Assembly: GCA_948567375.1 (NCBI GenBank)
Contig: OX419759.1
Coordinates: 48,337,493 to 48,401,492, forward strand
Direction: 5' to 3'
DNA from: Lunularia cruciata
Taxonomy: Eukaryota; Streptophyta; Marchantiopsida; Lunulariales; Lunulariaceae
Length of the DNA stretch: 64,000 bases
Every line of letters starts with the position of its first letter. Position 1 is the first letter of the stretch. The notes under the pieces were generated by a model. That model was not told the origin of the DNA. It did no database searches and was given only the letters and a program-made list of their open reading frames with translations. A program made the position numbers and the translations under genes. Shown here piece by piece: positions 9,802 through 21,949 of this stretch.

Positions 9802-12800
9802 ATACTTCTTTCTTCAATCTCTTATGAATGCTTTGGAAGGTATGGAGATCAAAGTGAATAAGTAAGGTGGAATACCGTATATCAATTGAAATGGAGAATA
9901 TCCGGTGGAAGTCTTCATGGTTATATTATACTCCCATAAAAATTGTATGAATCTTCTTATCCCAATGATATTTAGCCCCTTCCATTTTTTCATCTTTGGC
10001 CAACATCATGCACAAGTTCTAATTGGCTCTCTATGCCAAGCCATTAGAATTTGGCTTATTGGATGTAGTTACTCTATGTGTGATAGAGAAATGTTATACC
10101 ATGGCTATAGTAATGCTTCTTGTTAACTCTCCTCCTCTATCAGAAATTAACACCCAAACCTAGTGATAATGCATTCATAAAGAAATATCCCAACTTCATC
10201 TTCATTCTTGTCCCTCAATGGTCTAGTCTCAACTCACTTGGTAAGATAATCAGTAACTACAACAATGTACCTATTATTCCTTGGAGTTCTATTGAAGGGA
10301 CCTACAAGTCAATTCCCCACTTCTCAAAAGGTCCTAGAAATGGAATTGATCTAAGAGGTGGAGTGGAGGTAGGTTTTCTAGCAAAAGTTTGACAAACATG
10401 ACAAGTTTTGTAATACTCAAGACAATCCTTGAAAATCCCTCTCCAATGATAACTTGTATTTAGAATCTTGAAAGCAATCACTTTTCTTGCAAAGTATCCT
10501 CCACACACTAAACCTTCATGAAACTCCTTTATGAGTAAGATAGTCTCTTCCTTACCCTTTGAAGTAGACCATCTGCTATTTGGTGAAAAAGAATATCCTC
10601 TACCATTATGTAAGGTCTATATCTTGTTTCAAGGACCTTCCTCTCCCTAACATGCATCCCTTTTGGATAGTTACCTCTTGTAACAAAGTCCACAATCTCC
10701 ATTGGAACCTCTTGAGTGATTGAAATTGTCATGAGCTCCTCATTTGGGAAGGAATCATCCACTGGCTCATCTCCATCATGATCATAGGCTCTAGATAACA
10801 AATCAGCATTTGCATGTTTCTTTCCTGGCTTATTCTCAATAGTGTAGTCATACTCAGACAAGAGTATCATGCACCTTGCTAGCCTCCTTCCATATTAGGC
10901 TTGTTGAAGATGTACTTCAAAGCCTTGTGATCCATGACAATGGTGGCTTTCCGTCCAATCAAGTAGTGTCTAAACTTCTTGAGACCAAAGATCACTGCCA
11001 ACCCTTCTCTCTCCATGATAGAGTAGTTCTTTTCTGTTGAAACCATCTACCTACTAGCATAAGCTATTGAATGATCATGCTCATCTTGGTCTAATTGACT
11101 AAGAGTGCATCCTATAGCTACATTAGAAGCATCGGTGTAGAGGATGAAAGGCTCACTCTAATCAGGTTTAGCAAGAATTGGAGCTACAACAAGGGATTGC
11201 TTGAGCTCTTCAAAAGCTTGGGCCCTCCTTGTCCTCCAAAATCACCATGTATTCTACACCATTCATGTAGATGGTCAATGCATAAGCCTTGTTGGAAAAT
11301 GAGAAGATGAACCTCCTATAGTACCCAACCATCCCCAAGAATTGGCATAACTTTATCAAGCTTGAAGGGAATGGAAGGTTTGAGATTTTTTTCACCTTCT
11401 TAGGATCAACTTCTATTCCATCCTTGGAGATGATGTGCCCCAAAAGTAGACCTTCTTCACAACCACACCACACACTTCACAACCACTTCTTCACAACCAA
11501 TGCACTTTTTTGGATTGAAGTGATGCATTTTCTTCATCCAAGTGTTGTAAGACCTTGATCATGTGCTCAAAGTGCTCCTCCTTGCTCCCATAAACACAAA
11601 AATCATCAATGAATTCTCTCACAAATTTCCCAATGAAAGGTTCAAACACCTTGTTCATGAACTATTGGAATGTGGCTAGAGCATTGCAAAGCCCAAAAGG
11701 CATGACCTTGAAAGCATAAGTTCCCCAAGGTGTGGTGAATGTGGTGAGTTTTTGATTCTCTAGTGAAATCTTGATTTGGTTATACCTATTTGAACCATCT
11801 TCAAGATTGTACCTCTCATGACTTGCAATCTCCTCCAAGATCTCATCGATGAATGGTAGAGGGTAATAGTCATTCTTAGTAACTACACCGAGCTTCTTGT
11901 CATCCACACATACCTAAAGTTTACCATTCTTTTTCTTCACAATCACAACTAGAGACACCCATTTTGAATTCTCCACCTCAAAGATAAATCCAGCCTCCTT
12001 GAGCTTATCAATCTCCTCCTTCACAACCAAAGATATTGGTGGACTAATGCAACATTAGTTTTGGCAGATTGGTCTTACATGTGACTCTACGTCAATCTTG
12101 TGCTCCTACAAGATGACTTCCTTTAGATCCTTGTAATCGAAAGCAAACACATGGATGAACTTGCGGAAAATCTCTTCAAATCTTACCTTCTCCTCCTTGG
12201 TAACATTTGGACCATACTTGAGGATAGATAACCTCTTCTCTATCTCCTCAAGGGTCAATGGTGATTTATTTGGGTCCTTCAAAACCTCTAGCTTAGGTGA
12301 AAAATCCATAGCACACAAGGGATACACATCTAAATCAGATTTAGATTCATCATCCTTTGTGGAAGTCTTCTCCTCCATGCTTGTATCCACACTTGAAGCT
12401 CTTTCTTCTGAATCTGATTCTCAATAATCAAAAGATTGTGTATTTGAATATGAAGTGTTGGTGTTGTTAGTCATAGGAACTATGACTCTATAATTTGATT
12501 GCCCAATCCTCAAGTACTCTTTGTGCCATCTATCAGTTGTGCATGTTGCTCTCAACCATGGCCTCCCAAGAAGCAAATCACCACAAATGTTATAGATCTA
12601 GAGGGTATGATACCCCACTTCTTCATCAACCTTTTTGGCATGGCATTCATTATTGATCCTCCATCAACCAATGCATCCTTGATGTTGTGACCATTCATTC
12701 TCATATCAATCTTGGAGGCATATTCACAAGCCTCTCATGGTGTTGGTTTGGCATCCACCACCCCCATTAAAACTAGAGCTTTTTCCTTCTTCCTCCTCTT

Positions 12801-14165
12801 GCTTATTGTAGAACCCAAACCAACTCTAAGTTCCTTTCTCAAGGTAGGGTTCAAAGTGATCATTTGACCCATTGTGATGTTAGCCTTATGACTACCAACA
12901 TCTTTTATTCATTGTAGTTCCATTCTTGCTTTGAGATCAAGAAGTCCTCCATCCCCAACTTCTTCCTTGGAGTCTTTGTTGCTGATGGTGTTAAGGTACA
13001 AGTGCTCCTAGTAGATATAGGAGTATCCTTACTAGGAGTAAATCCTCAAGAAGAGTGTACATCCTCTACAAAATGAACTCTCTTCTTCTCTTGTGTCAAA
13101 AGCTTGAAATTAAGACCTTTGGAGTTTGAGCTCTCTCCCTTCTTATACTTGCTCTCAACCACATCTATGGATGCTATCCCCTTACCTTTGTTTCGATTAG
13201 GAGCCACTTGGGTTTTACTACCTCCCTCTTTCCCTCTATTGGCTCCTTCCTCCATGGTAAGTTGAATTTGGGCAATTCCTTTAGATGTGGCCTCTTCCTC
13301 CACAACCTAAATAATTTCTATCATTGAAATTGTTGATTGGTTGTTCTCCTCTATATGGATAGATTCCATAACTTCTAGGCCTTCTCCTTATATTCTGATC
13401 CACCTCTCTCTTCTCTCATTGTTGCACACATTGATCTTGAGATCTACAAGTTGTTTTGTGATGGTTGAATTGGATCTTTTGGTGGAGGTGCAAGAATTGG
13501 AGCAACAACTATCTGTGGTGCAACCCTTGCCACCAAAGTATCAGAAGTTCCCCCATACTTGTAGCCTTGAGGAAGATGCAAAACCTCCTTCACCACCAAA
13601 TCACTCTCATCCCCTCCCAAACTCTCCTCTATACAAATTGCAATTTCATAGCTTCAACCTTGGAAGAAGGTTTCTCATATCTCACCTTGCTTCTAATTTG
13701 TGGTTGCAACCGTCCCACAAAACTCTTGGTGAGCATGACTCTTATGCCAATCATAGTAGTCTCCATATCATCCCCACCCTTCCTCAACATTATGCAAAAT
13801 CAAGACTCTAACTTCTCTACTCTATCTACATAGACTCTCACTTTCTCTCCATCTCCTTGTTTGAGGAAGGTAACCTCACTTATCCATCTCTCATAACTCT
13901 CATATGGAAAAAAATTGTCAATTAATGTTGAAGTCAAACTCTCCCAAGACTCTTCTTGCCCATCTCTCCTCTCTCCCCTTTGGTACTTTGACTCATACCG
14001 TGTAAGTATTGCATCCTCAAATAAATTTGGTAAAAATGAGGCCCATTCATTCTTCCTCTTCTCAATGTTTCCTATGTAAGCTCTCTTGAAGTCTCTCACA
14101 AAGACCTCCACATCTTCTCTATCTTTGCCAAAGAAAACAAGAAGTTTCTCCATCTTAAACCTCAC
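9802..14165 (-). pseudogene. Decayed gag-pol of element N family, second half of double copy
   Basis: Collinear with the intact N reading frame (54296-59122) but broken many times. Pieces recognisable on the complement, 5' to 3': gag start EKLLVFFGKDREDVEVFVRDF (13800-14165), the region after the zinc knuckle (13046-13303), a protease remnant (about 12590-12720), RT including NQIKISLENQKLTTFTTPWG and the PFGLCNALATFQ block (11662-11907), the RT-RNase H connection (11210-11473), RNase H end (10529-10870) and the integrase zinc module (10302-10508). It is a dead copy, much older than N. Confidence 0.82.
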
Positions 14166-14368
14166 TATCTTTCTTTTCTCTCAATTTATTTTCTTTTCTC
14201 ACACTCTATAGTATGTACATGACTAACACTATTTGAGAGTAATCCACCCTAGAGAACATAAAAAGTTAAGATTGCTTTGAGATTTCTATAGCAATATCAA
14301 TCCTAAAGTGAGTGTTAATCAAACCCTCATGGATAGTTTATCCATAAGTTGAAAGATTGACTCCATCA

Positions 14369-14870
14369 CTAATCTTGAAAACTAGTTGATGAAGGTGGTA
14401 GTATTTTTGTAGTTGTACTAAGACTCTCTCCAAAATCCTTCACCAATTTTTCCAAAAATCCTTTTACTCCACTACACTCATGTCCTTTTGGAAGTCCTTC
14501 CACTCCACAAACCTCACACAACTCCTTGGTCTTAGATCTTCTCCCCCCCCCCAATCTAGGTGAAGAAGGTCCAACATGCAAACCAAGTCAAGTAAACCAC
14601 TCCTTTCCCTCAATCTCTTGCTCTCAAAGGTCAATGGACATGAACTTGCCTTGTTTCCTTTCATTCTACATAAAAATCACTTAGACTCACTCTTTCCTTG
14701 AAGTGGTGTAAACTTTTGGATCCTCTAAACACCCTCTCCAAATTCTATTCTAAACTCTCTTTTCTTCAAATCCACCCCTACAATCACCTCAAACCCTTGG
14801 AGAACCTTGCATGCCTCAATTTCCGCTCTTGGTGACCCTCCATGTTCCCAATATGAGTCTAAACACTCAA
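14369..14870 (-). pseudogene. Remnant of the upstream zinc-knuckle ORF, decayed N relative
   Basis: Matches the extra ORF of element N (59359-59856), with the cysteine-rich segment CEVCGVEGLPKGHEC and the flanking HVGPSSPRLGG preserved. Here it is split between frames (a run of nine or ten C near 14541 marks one slip). Its presence in an old copy shows the ORF belongs to the family and is not a private feature of N. Confidence 0.7.
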
Positions 14871-15703
14871 ACATGCTTTTTGTTGCTCTCACACTCATGC
14901 ATGAGATCTCAACTCTACAGAATTGAACTCCATCCCCCCAACAATATCAGTAAATTCTCTCAATTAGTATTTCAGAATCCCCTAAAATTCTTTAAAATTG
15001 ATAACAACCCCAAGGTTTCCTCCCTTGAAAAATTTCAGATCTTTTCATCAAGCCATTTGGCCTAAACATCTTTCTATTCAAGATAAATATTTCAGATTTG
15101 GTTTGAAAACAACTCCTCTCACTTTAATAACTCAAAAATTTTTGTGCAAGAATGATCTTTCTCTAATTCTTGGGCCAAAAGGTATAATATTAGACATTGA
15201 ATTTTCTTAGAAAGTTTAAAGAAAATCCACTGAAAAAATGAAGGAATGGTAGACTCTGTAAAATTGTCTAGAGAGCATGTAGTAGTAGAGCAATTTACCT
15301 AATCAACTTTTCAAAATTCTAGCTCATTGTGCATACTAGCTTTCACAATAATTTCAAGTGTGCTAATTGAAGAATAATCCAAGCTATTATATGTTGAAAT
15401 TTCAAGTCCAAATCTCAAACTTAAAATTTTACCCAAAATCACCATAATCCCCAAAATATGTAGTCCACCTCACACAATCTCTCTAAATCCTCTCAAGTGT
15501 ACAAGATGTACAAAATCACTCAAAGATATCACAATGAACTATAGGGTGTACAAATGGGTCCAAATTCTCTAACATAAGTTCAGCTCTCTCCTCTTCTAAT
15601 GTTCTCTCTAAGTGAGCTCTCATAGCCTCTTTTTGTCTTATATAGAATTATACGCTAAACATTATCTTACCTTTTATAGAGGTCTTGATAATGGAACCAA
15701 AAA
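14871..15703 (-). other. Leader region of decayed N relative
   Basis: Corresponds to 59857-60535 of N, between 5' LTR and upstream ORF, with an added AT-rich stretch near 15080-15290. The primer-binding site next to the LTR is still readable as a mutated version of N's (GGTCTTGATAATGGAACC on the + strand). Confidence 0.6.
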
Positions 15704-16386
15704 TGTAAGCCGGTCTATCTCTCATTCAAGATGAACCTCTGATGGCTAGCACACCATGGACTTAGAAGGCAAAGAACCTCAACTCCATCATACTCCTCCA
15801 AGGCTAACACTCCAAGACTCAAAACATTGCTCACAAGAAAACTCAATGAGAGAGAGATAGTTGCAACATGAAAAGGATGATGAGTACCTCCTCACCCCTA
15901 GTTTATATACTTGCAAAATAATTATGCACCAAAGTTACTAATTATTGGAGTAACTCAAGTTACTAAGCTAAAAGTCAAATACAGTCAAAAAGCTAAAGGA
16001 ATATTTGTGCCCATGGGAATATTCTCCTAAACATGTGGTCTTATCTTGACCCAACCACTAAGTCAAAGATTTCTTCACATAGGCTATCCTTGGACTATAG
16101 AAGAATCTAAAAAAAAGACTTATGGGTCCAAGAATTTTCAACTTTTTCCTCAAAGCCAAACATTTAGGAATAATACCAAGTCCACACACTAGAATCCAAA
16201 ATAGTGGTACTCATCTTTTCCACTTCCTCTAAAGTAAGGTCTCTTCTATCTGAGCTATGACTAACTTTAGCTAATCATGACTAATATAGAAGCATCCTTT
16301 ATCTTTATATAAATAATATCTCTCAAGTACTTATTATACCAAACTAACTTTCACAATAACACATATATGCACAAATTGGTGTTATA
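15704..16386 (-). repeat. 5' LTR of decayed element N relative
   Basis: Begins TGTAAGCCGGTCTATCTC and ends GGTGTTATA on the + strand; similar along its length to 60536-61201 but with many substitutions, mostly towards A or T. Confidence 0.82.
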
Positions 16387-16479
16387 AATCAAACTTCTTC
16401 TAGCCAAAATTTGATATAAATCCTCTCCAAAATCTGACATAAATTTGACATAAAATCTAATTTACTTCGGATTTATATC

Positions 16480-16860
16480 AATTTTTATGACCTATCTTCA
16501 CTACAAATGTCTTCTTGCCAAGATAATACTTCCAATTTTTGGTTGTAAGGACAATAGCCAACTCTTTTTGTTCAATGGTGTAATAGTTGTGCTATATTGG
16601 GAATAACTTTCAACAAGAATATGCAATTGGGTACCATTTGTCATTTCATTCTTATTCTAGGACTAATCTTATCACAATGCTTTATGCATCTATAGCCAGC
16701 TTGATTGGACATTTTAAGTCAAACCATTTCAAGATTAGTGCATGTAATAATGCATCTTTCAATTCTTGAAAAGCCAATTCTTGTGCTATTCCCCACATCC
16801 ACTTCTTCCCCTAGCCAAGTATTGTCATTAGGAGTTGTGTGACCTTGGAGAAGTCCTTGA
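16480..16860 (-). pseudogene. RNase H fragment of an unrelated decayed retroelement
   Basis: The complement gives AFQELKDALLHALILKWFDL, then a broken segment, then YTIEQKELAIVLTTKNWKYY, the order of an RNase H from a Ty3/gypsy-like element (or a related reverse-transcribing element). It has several stops and no LTR. It is not from the M, N, D or E families as far as I can match it by eye. Confidence 0.6.
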
Positions 16861-16869
16861 TAAATCAAC

Positions 16870-17985
16870 AATAAACCCCAATAAGATGATAGAACTAGGA
16901 TCCAAGAGATTGCACCATTGCTAAATTAGATTATCTATCTAAGCAAGTGATATGGATTAAAAGTTATTAGCTCTCTATTGCTCTAAAGCATAATGAAAGT
17001 CAAATTCAAACTCAAAGTGATGATATCTTACACCTTAATTTTATATTAAGGTATGTAATTTTTATTGATCCATATTATATGGGCTAAGAATCACAAATCA
17101 CAATAAAACATAATTAGACCTAGTTGAACTCTATAGACAAATTACCACTAGATAAATAGATCCTTTCTTCACTCATGTTCTATTTCAATTTTGCTTGACT
17201 AAAGTAAAGAAGTAAATGTTCTTCTTCTAGTCAATCTTATTTGAATCATTACTAGCTCTCATACTTCTTTTGTTTATCACTTGGTTACTATATACCTCCA
17301 TAAAGCTAGCAAAAAGGTCTATTTATTCTTAATGTATGAGTACTTTCAAAGTAAAATCTTCTTTACTAACATTCTTTAAGGTGTATGCACATATAGATTT
17401 TTTTGATTTCTCATGAAGTAAGTTCTTTATTTGATTGGTAAGTATTTATGCTATTTTGGAGAAAAAAGAAATAAAATTGAAAAAGTGAGTAAAGTTCAGT
17501 TATTTGAGTGAAAGTAGCTTACTTTGACATATTATAACAAGAAATAATTTCTTTTCTTGAGTTTAGTTGAATATTGACTACATGTTTTTGCTCTGGAATT
17601 GAGAATTGAGTGATTTTGAGATCATCCTTGAAAGAGAGAAAAGATAGAGCCACATGAGATCTTAGAGAGCATTCCTTTGCTTGGACAAAGGAGAACTAAG
17701 GAAATGTTCTTGGTCTAGATGTAGATCAACTAGTGAGTATGGCACTAGATACAAAATGTGAAATGATTCACCTCCACAGACATGAGGGTGAGTAATGGAA
17801 TCATCATATCCTTCAATGAAAAATGGTCTCCTAACAATAGATAGAAGGTGGGTCCAAAGAGAGATTGTAGAGTCAATGATGAAATTATTTTGATCCAAGC
17901 AAACAACTTACCTCAAAAACAATCAATCAATTTTCTTTGAATACATATGGCAAGTAGAGCCCATGGCAATTTTGATGTCAGATTT
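16870..17985. other. AT-rich stretch without recognisable feature
   Basis: No open frame beyond 78 codons, no domain and no LTR boundary that I can match. It may be highly decayed transposon sequence; 17640-17930 is somewhat less AT-rich. Confidence 0.5.
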
Positions 17986-17989
17986 ACAT

Positions 17990-18820
17990 TGTATTTATGT
18001 TGGATTTTGCATTTAGCTAACCACTAAATCCTCTACTAAATCTACACTTGAGCCAAATTGAAAGGATGGGGATCTTTAAATCTCTATTTGTGAGAATGGG
18101 TTCCCACTCCACCTTCAATTTTGCACTTCAAGCTCAATTTGTACCAAATTTGTCATACTTTCACTTCTTGAGCTCAAAATGAACACTACCACTTGAAATT
18201 GACTCAATTCTCAAGGAAATTTGGCCAACACTTCCACACACAATCACTCTTAAGGAAATCCAAATCTTGATCCAAGTACTAACAATTGACCAAGCTTTGA
18301 GATACCACCAATCCACTCAATTCTTACAACCAATTTCCCCATAACTCTTACTTCTTTGATGTAATCAGTTTGTTCTCAATTCAAATCACACTCAATCAGA
18401 TCAATACTTGATTTGTCACTCACCAATTTACCAACAACTAGGCACTAATTATAGTCAATTCACACCCACTCTGACTAAGAGACTCCAAATGATGCTCGCC
18501 GGCTTTCTATCCACCATAGCCAAGAACTCAAAGGCTCAACATCAAAGAAGTGAGCTCTCTAGGGCTGCACTTCTAAGATATACCTCTGATTTTGACTTAG
18601 ATCTCCAACCCTAATGGCCTAGTTGATAATACACCGGATGGTGTGTTATGTGCAAGTGGCGGTGAGTCTCACCATGTATTTAATACTCCAAACACAAAAT
18701 TTGACCATCAACAAGTAGTCTATGAGTAACTACCAAAATACCTCTAATTACCAACACTATTACTCCATTGTCTAAGCAATCTAGGTGCCATGCTACAAAT
18801 GGCATGACATATGAACCATC
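17990..18820 (-). mobile_element. Element M remnant: LTR and leader, minus strand
   Basis: On the complement, 18820-18360 matches the element M LTR (for example the stretch around GAAGTGAGCTC and the CTATGGTGGATAGA motif), ending GATTACA at 18360. To the left follows leader sequence similar to 48636-49000 and to 24570-24967. Heavily mutated towards A and T. Confidence 0.7.
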
Positions 18821-18879
18821 AACAAAAACTTGCCAATCTATTAAATGCCCATGCTTTTGTGGCATACCTCAAAGTAGAC

Positions 18880-20130
18880 CAATCAAGAATGATCTTGATT
18901 TTCTTCTCTTTCATCTTGATCCTCTTTGATGAGATCTTATGACCCACCTAAGAAGGTAACTTCCTTTTGCCAAAAGGTACACTTTAATTGCTTATTGTAA
19001 AACTTCCATTGATATAATCATCTTAGGACTTCTTGCACATGATTTGCATGTTTTGTCTCCATCTTGCTATAAATTAAAATATCATCAAAGAACACCATCA
19101 TATACCATTCTAAAAGCCCATCCAACACCCAATCCATCTGATCCACGTTGAGGCATTAATGAGCCCAAAAGGGTTCATTAATGCTTCTCTATTCAGAATG
19201 CTCATACCTTGTATGAAAGGTAGTCTTTGCATATCCTCTCTATCAATGGGAATCAACCAATAGTCACTTCAAAGATCTAACTTGGAGGAGTATCATGCTC
19301 CACTCAATTGATCTAGCAAGTCATCAATATGAATCAAGAGATGTACATTCTTCACTATTTGTTTGTTGAGACCACGGTAATCAATATAGAAACAAAGTTT
19401 TCCATCTTTCTTTGGAACAAATAGTACTGGTGCTTCCTAAGGAGATGTACTATATCATATGAAATCCTTCTCCAACAACTCCAACAACTCCATCAATGTT
19501 ATTCAAAGCTCATTCAATTCCTTTGGTGAGAGCCAATAGATTGTCTACTCATTGGAGTACTTCTTAGCAATAACTCAATCTTGAAGTGCATATCATTTAT
19601 TAGAAGGTACTCCCTTTGGTAGATCATCTAGAAACATATCTACAAACTCTTGAACTATCTGATCAACCATTGCTTGATGAGACTTTTGGCACTTCTTAGA
19701 TTCTCCATGCACGATTGGCTTGATCCACACAACAAAAATAGGTTTATCTTCCTCCAAAGCTTGTTCTATGGTTGCTTTATTGATAAAATTCTCATCTTAG
19801 GATTGACTATTCTTAGTTATCTTACTCAAAAGTGCAAAACAATCTAATTGGTAATTTTGACCTTGGTGTTGTACTTGAATTTGTCATCAAGTCTAATCAA
19901 ATTGAACCTTATGATGTTCAAGTCTAGAATGATATTAAGTGTAGAGGTGCCACTATAAACCTCATACACTCCAAATACTTCTTCTCAATCTTGAATATAA
20001 TAAGATATGAGGTACTGAATGCAAAACCCTTTATACCATCTTCCATCATCAATCTACTTCTAATTATTAGCTTGATAGGAATACTTAATTCTTTTGCTAA
20101 TTGCATGGATATTCAATTCTTGAACTTTTA
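18880..20130 (-). pseudogene. Element E protease and RT remnants
   Basis: On the complement, 19924-20106 carries a protease remnant (KEYLECMRFIVAPLH) matching element D at 27367-27540. RT follows leftwards, with a block near 19370-19430 corresponding to the [11 protein letters not shown] block of D, and at about 18880-19000 the block corresponding to VTFLEHKVLSKGTKMEEEKIK of D. Only one unit of the 60 bp repeat found four times in D is present (about 19735-19800). Multiple stops. Confidence 0.65.
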
Positions 20131-21431
20131 GAATCCACCAAAAACTTACAACCACAATTAGATATCATGCCTTGCAAGTGAAACAAACTTGCATAGATCA
20201 AGCCTTCAATCCCATTGGATCTAATCAAGTTATCAATAGGCAGCTTGAAATCTCCTACTGAGTTATCTTGTTTACTTGATCATTTTTCACTACAAACTCC
20301 ATTTGGGCAATTTGTTAAGGTTGTCCATTCTTGAGTGGAAATTCAACAATGCAATGTCCAACTTGGTAGCAATAAAAGAAACCACCATTTTGTCACAATC
20401 TTTCTCTATTTGCATTGCCAAGTGGCCTCCATTGGATGGCTCCAATCTCCATTGGTGCTGACTCCTTCACACATATGTAGTGTATTGGTAGGTTTTGTGA
20501 AGGTCAAGATCAAGACCAAGTTGTTGCAACCAAGGAATCAAAGTGCTCAATCAATTGCATGACTTCTTTCAAGTGTTTTGGCTGTTGTATAGTCACTTGT
20601 AATTTGGTTTGTGACTTCAAGCTCCTCACAAATCAATCCAAAGCTTCATCTTCTTGTAGATTTGGAATTTGCATAATGGTATTCTTGAATTGTGTGATGT
20701 AGCTTCTTATAGAGCCAATCTACTTCAACTTTGCCAACCTATCTTGTACGGCTCATGTGGCATTTATAGCTTAGAATCTACTCATTATTGCACTCTTGAA
20801 TTCTCCTCATGTCAAGATTAGTGCAAAAATTTGCTATTTGGCTTGATCCACTTAGAACCACCACCACCATAGCTTTGCCACTCCATCCAATTGGCTTAAG
20901 CTAAGAGAATCTATTTATGTTCATCTTGAAAATTTGTAGCTTCAAAATAACATTTGTATTCAAACACAAAATTCTCCACTATGATTAAGAGATTATTGCC
21001 TTCAATTACCTTTGGGATTTGGAAATTGGATTCACTATTCTCTTTCTCAAAATAGTGCTCTCTTTACATGTTCTTGTCGTTGAGGATCTTATTCTTCCAA
21101 CAATCAAGTAAGGTGCTCAATTTGTTACTACATGGCAATGATAACCTTGGGCATTATTGCTATGACTATTACTCTATCAAACTACCTATATTTTATCTTT
21201 GTTAAAAATTAGATGCAACATGTCCATCATTCTCTATAAGTTATAGTCAAAAGTACCAAGGGCTCATCAAATAAGGTGATTTCATTCAAAAAATTGTACC
21301 CAAAGCATGAGATGATGAACTACGCAAAATGATTTTTGGGTAGAACATGGATAAAAACATTCCAATGCTTTGGCAGAAATGGATTTGGTGGTCCATAAAT
21401 TCCATCCATTGCATTCATGCTTTGATACTAA
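20131..21431 (-). pseudogene. Element E gag remnant and primer-binding site
   Basis: The complement matches D gag (26377-27240) including the zinc-knuckle zone at about 20340-20400. At 21411-21431 the complement reads TTAGTATCAAAGC next to the LTR, a mutated form of the initiator-methionine tRNA primer site TGGTATCAGAGC. No long frame survives. Confidence 0.6.
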
Positions 21432-21893
21432 TGTAAAAGATCAAGGAGAGATATAAGAGAATGGAAGATCAAGATGAAAGACCACATTGAGAATCTTGAA
21501 TGAAGGAAACTTTGAATGCCTAGCATGAGCTTGGGCTTTGGTATTTATAAGGAAGGTACAAGGATCTTGAGAAGCTTCTCAAGAAGCTTCATCCTAAAAG
21601 TTGTCTTCTTGGTATGCAAGCTAAGCTAATTGGAAACTTCCCAAGAAGCTTCCTTTTAGAAGCTACTTATTAAAAACTTCCTTCTAAAAGCTATCTACTT
21701 GGTGTACAAGCTAAGCTAGCCAAGAAGCTTCTTCCTAGAAGTTACCACTAAGCATGCACATTACTTAATACTTTGTAGGTACCAAGTAGCTTCCTAGATG
21801 CTTCTAGAATATTTTTATAACTCTTGGCTAATTTGGCCTATTTGCTAATTCCTTAGTCTTGACTAACTTATCTATAAACTCCATATTGTTACA
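21432..21893 (-). repeat. 5' LTR of element E
   Basis: TGTAAAAGATCAAGG to ATATTGTTACA on the + strand, TG...CA ends. It is the reverse complement of the LTRs of element D (25589-26050, 30906-31396). Contains repeated AAGCTTC/GAAGCTT-like motifs, as the D LTR does. Confidence 0.8.
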
Positions 21894-21949
21894 TAACTAG
21901 TATCCAATCGATAATGCACTCCATCACCACCTACTACACCTGCACGAGG

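Larger units (their letters stand above)
7472..16386 (-). mobile_element. Recombined, decayed double copy of element N family
   Basis: Minus-strand element with an outer LTR at each end (7472-8094 and 15704-16386) and a third partial LTR inside (9663-9801). From the left: full 3' LTR, integrase to RNase H, partial LTR, then integrase, RNase H, RT, protease, gag, upstream zinc-knuckle ORF remnant, leader and 5' LTR. Integrase and RNase H are therefore present twice. Frameshifts, stops and deletions occur throughout (for instance about 120 bp missing near 12588 compared with N). I found no convincing target duplication. Confidence 0.85.
18860..21893 (-). mobile_element. Element E: truncated, decayed chromovirus-like Ty3/gypsy element
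   Basis: The minus-strand relative of element D. 5' LTR at right (21432-21893), primer-binding site next to it, then gag, protease and RT going left. Similarity stops at about 18860 within the RT connection region, so RNase H, integrase and the 3' LTR are missing. The left edge abuts an element M LTR remnant and the right edge abuts element M gag, consistent with insertion into or recombination among M copies. All frames are broken. Confidence 0.75.

Noticed and set aside
16480-16860. Possible endogenous pararetrovirus (caulimovirid) fragment
   Set aside because: Only an RNase H remnant is present. It cannot be told from a Ty3/gypsy RNase H, and no movement or coat protein signature was seen.
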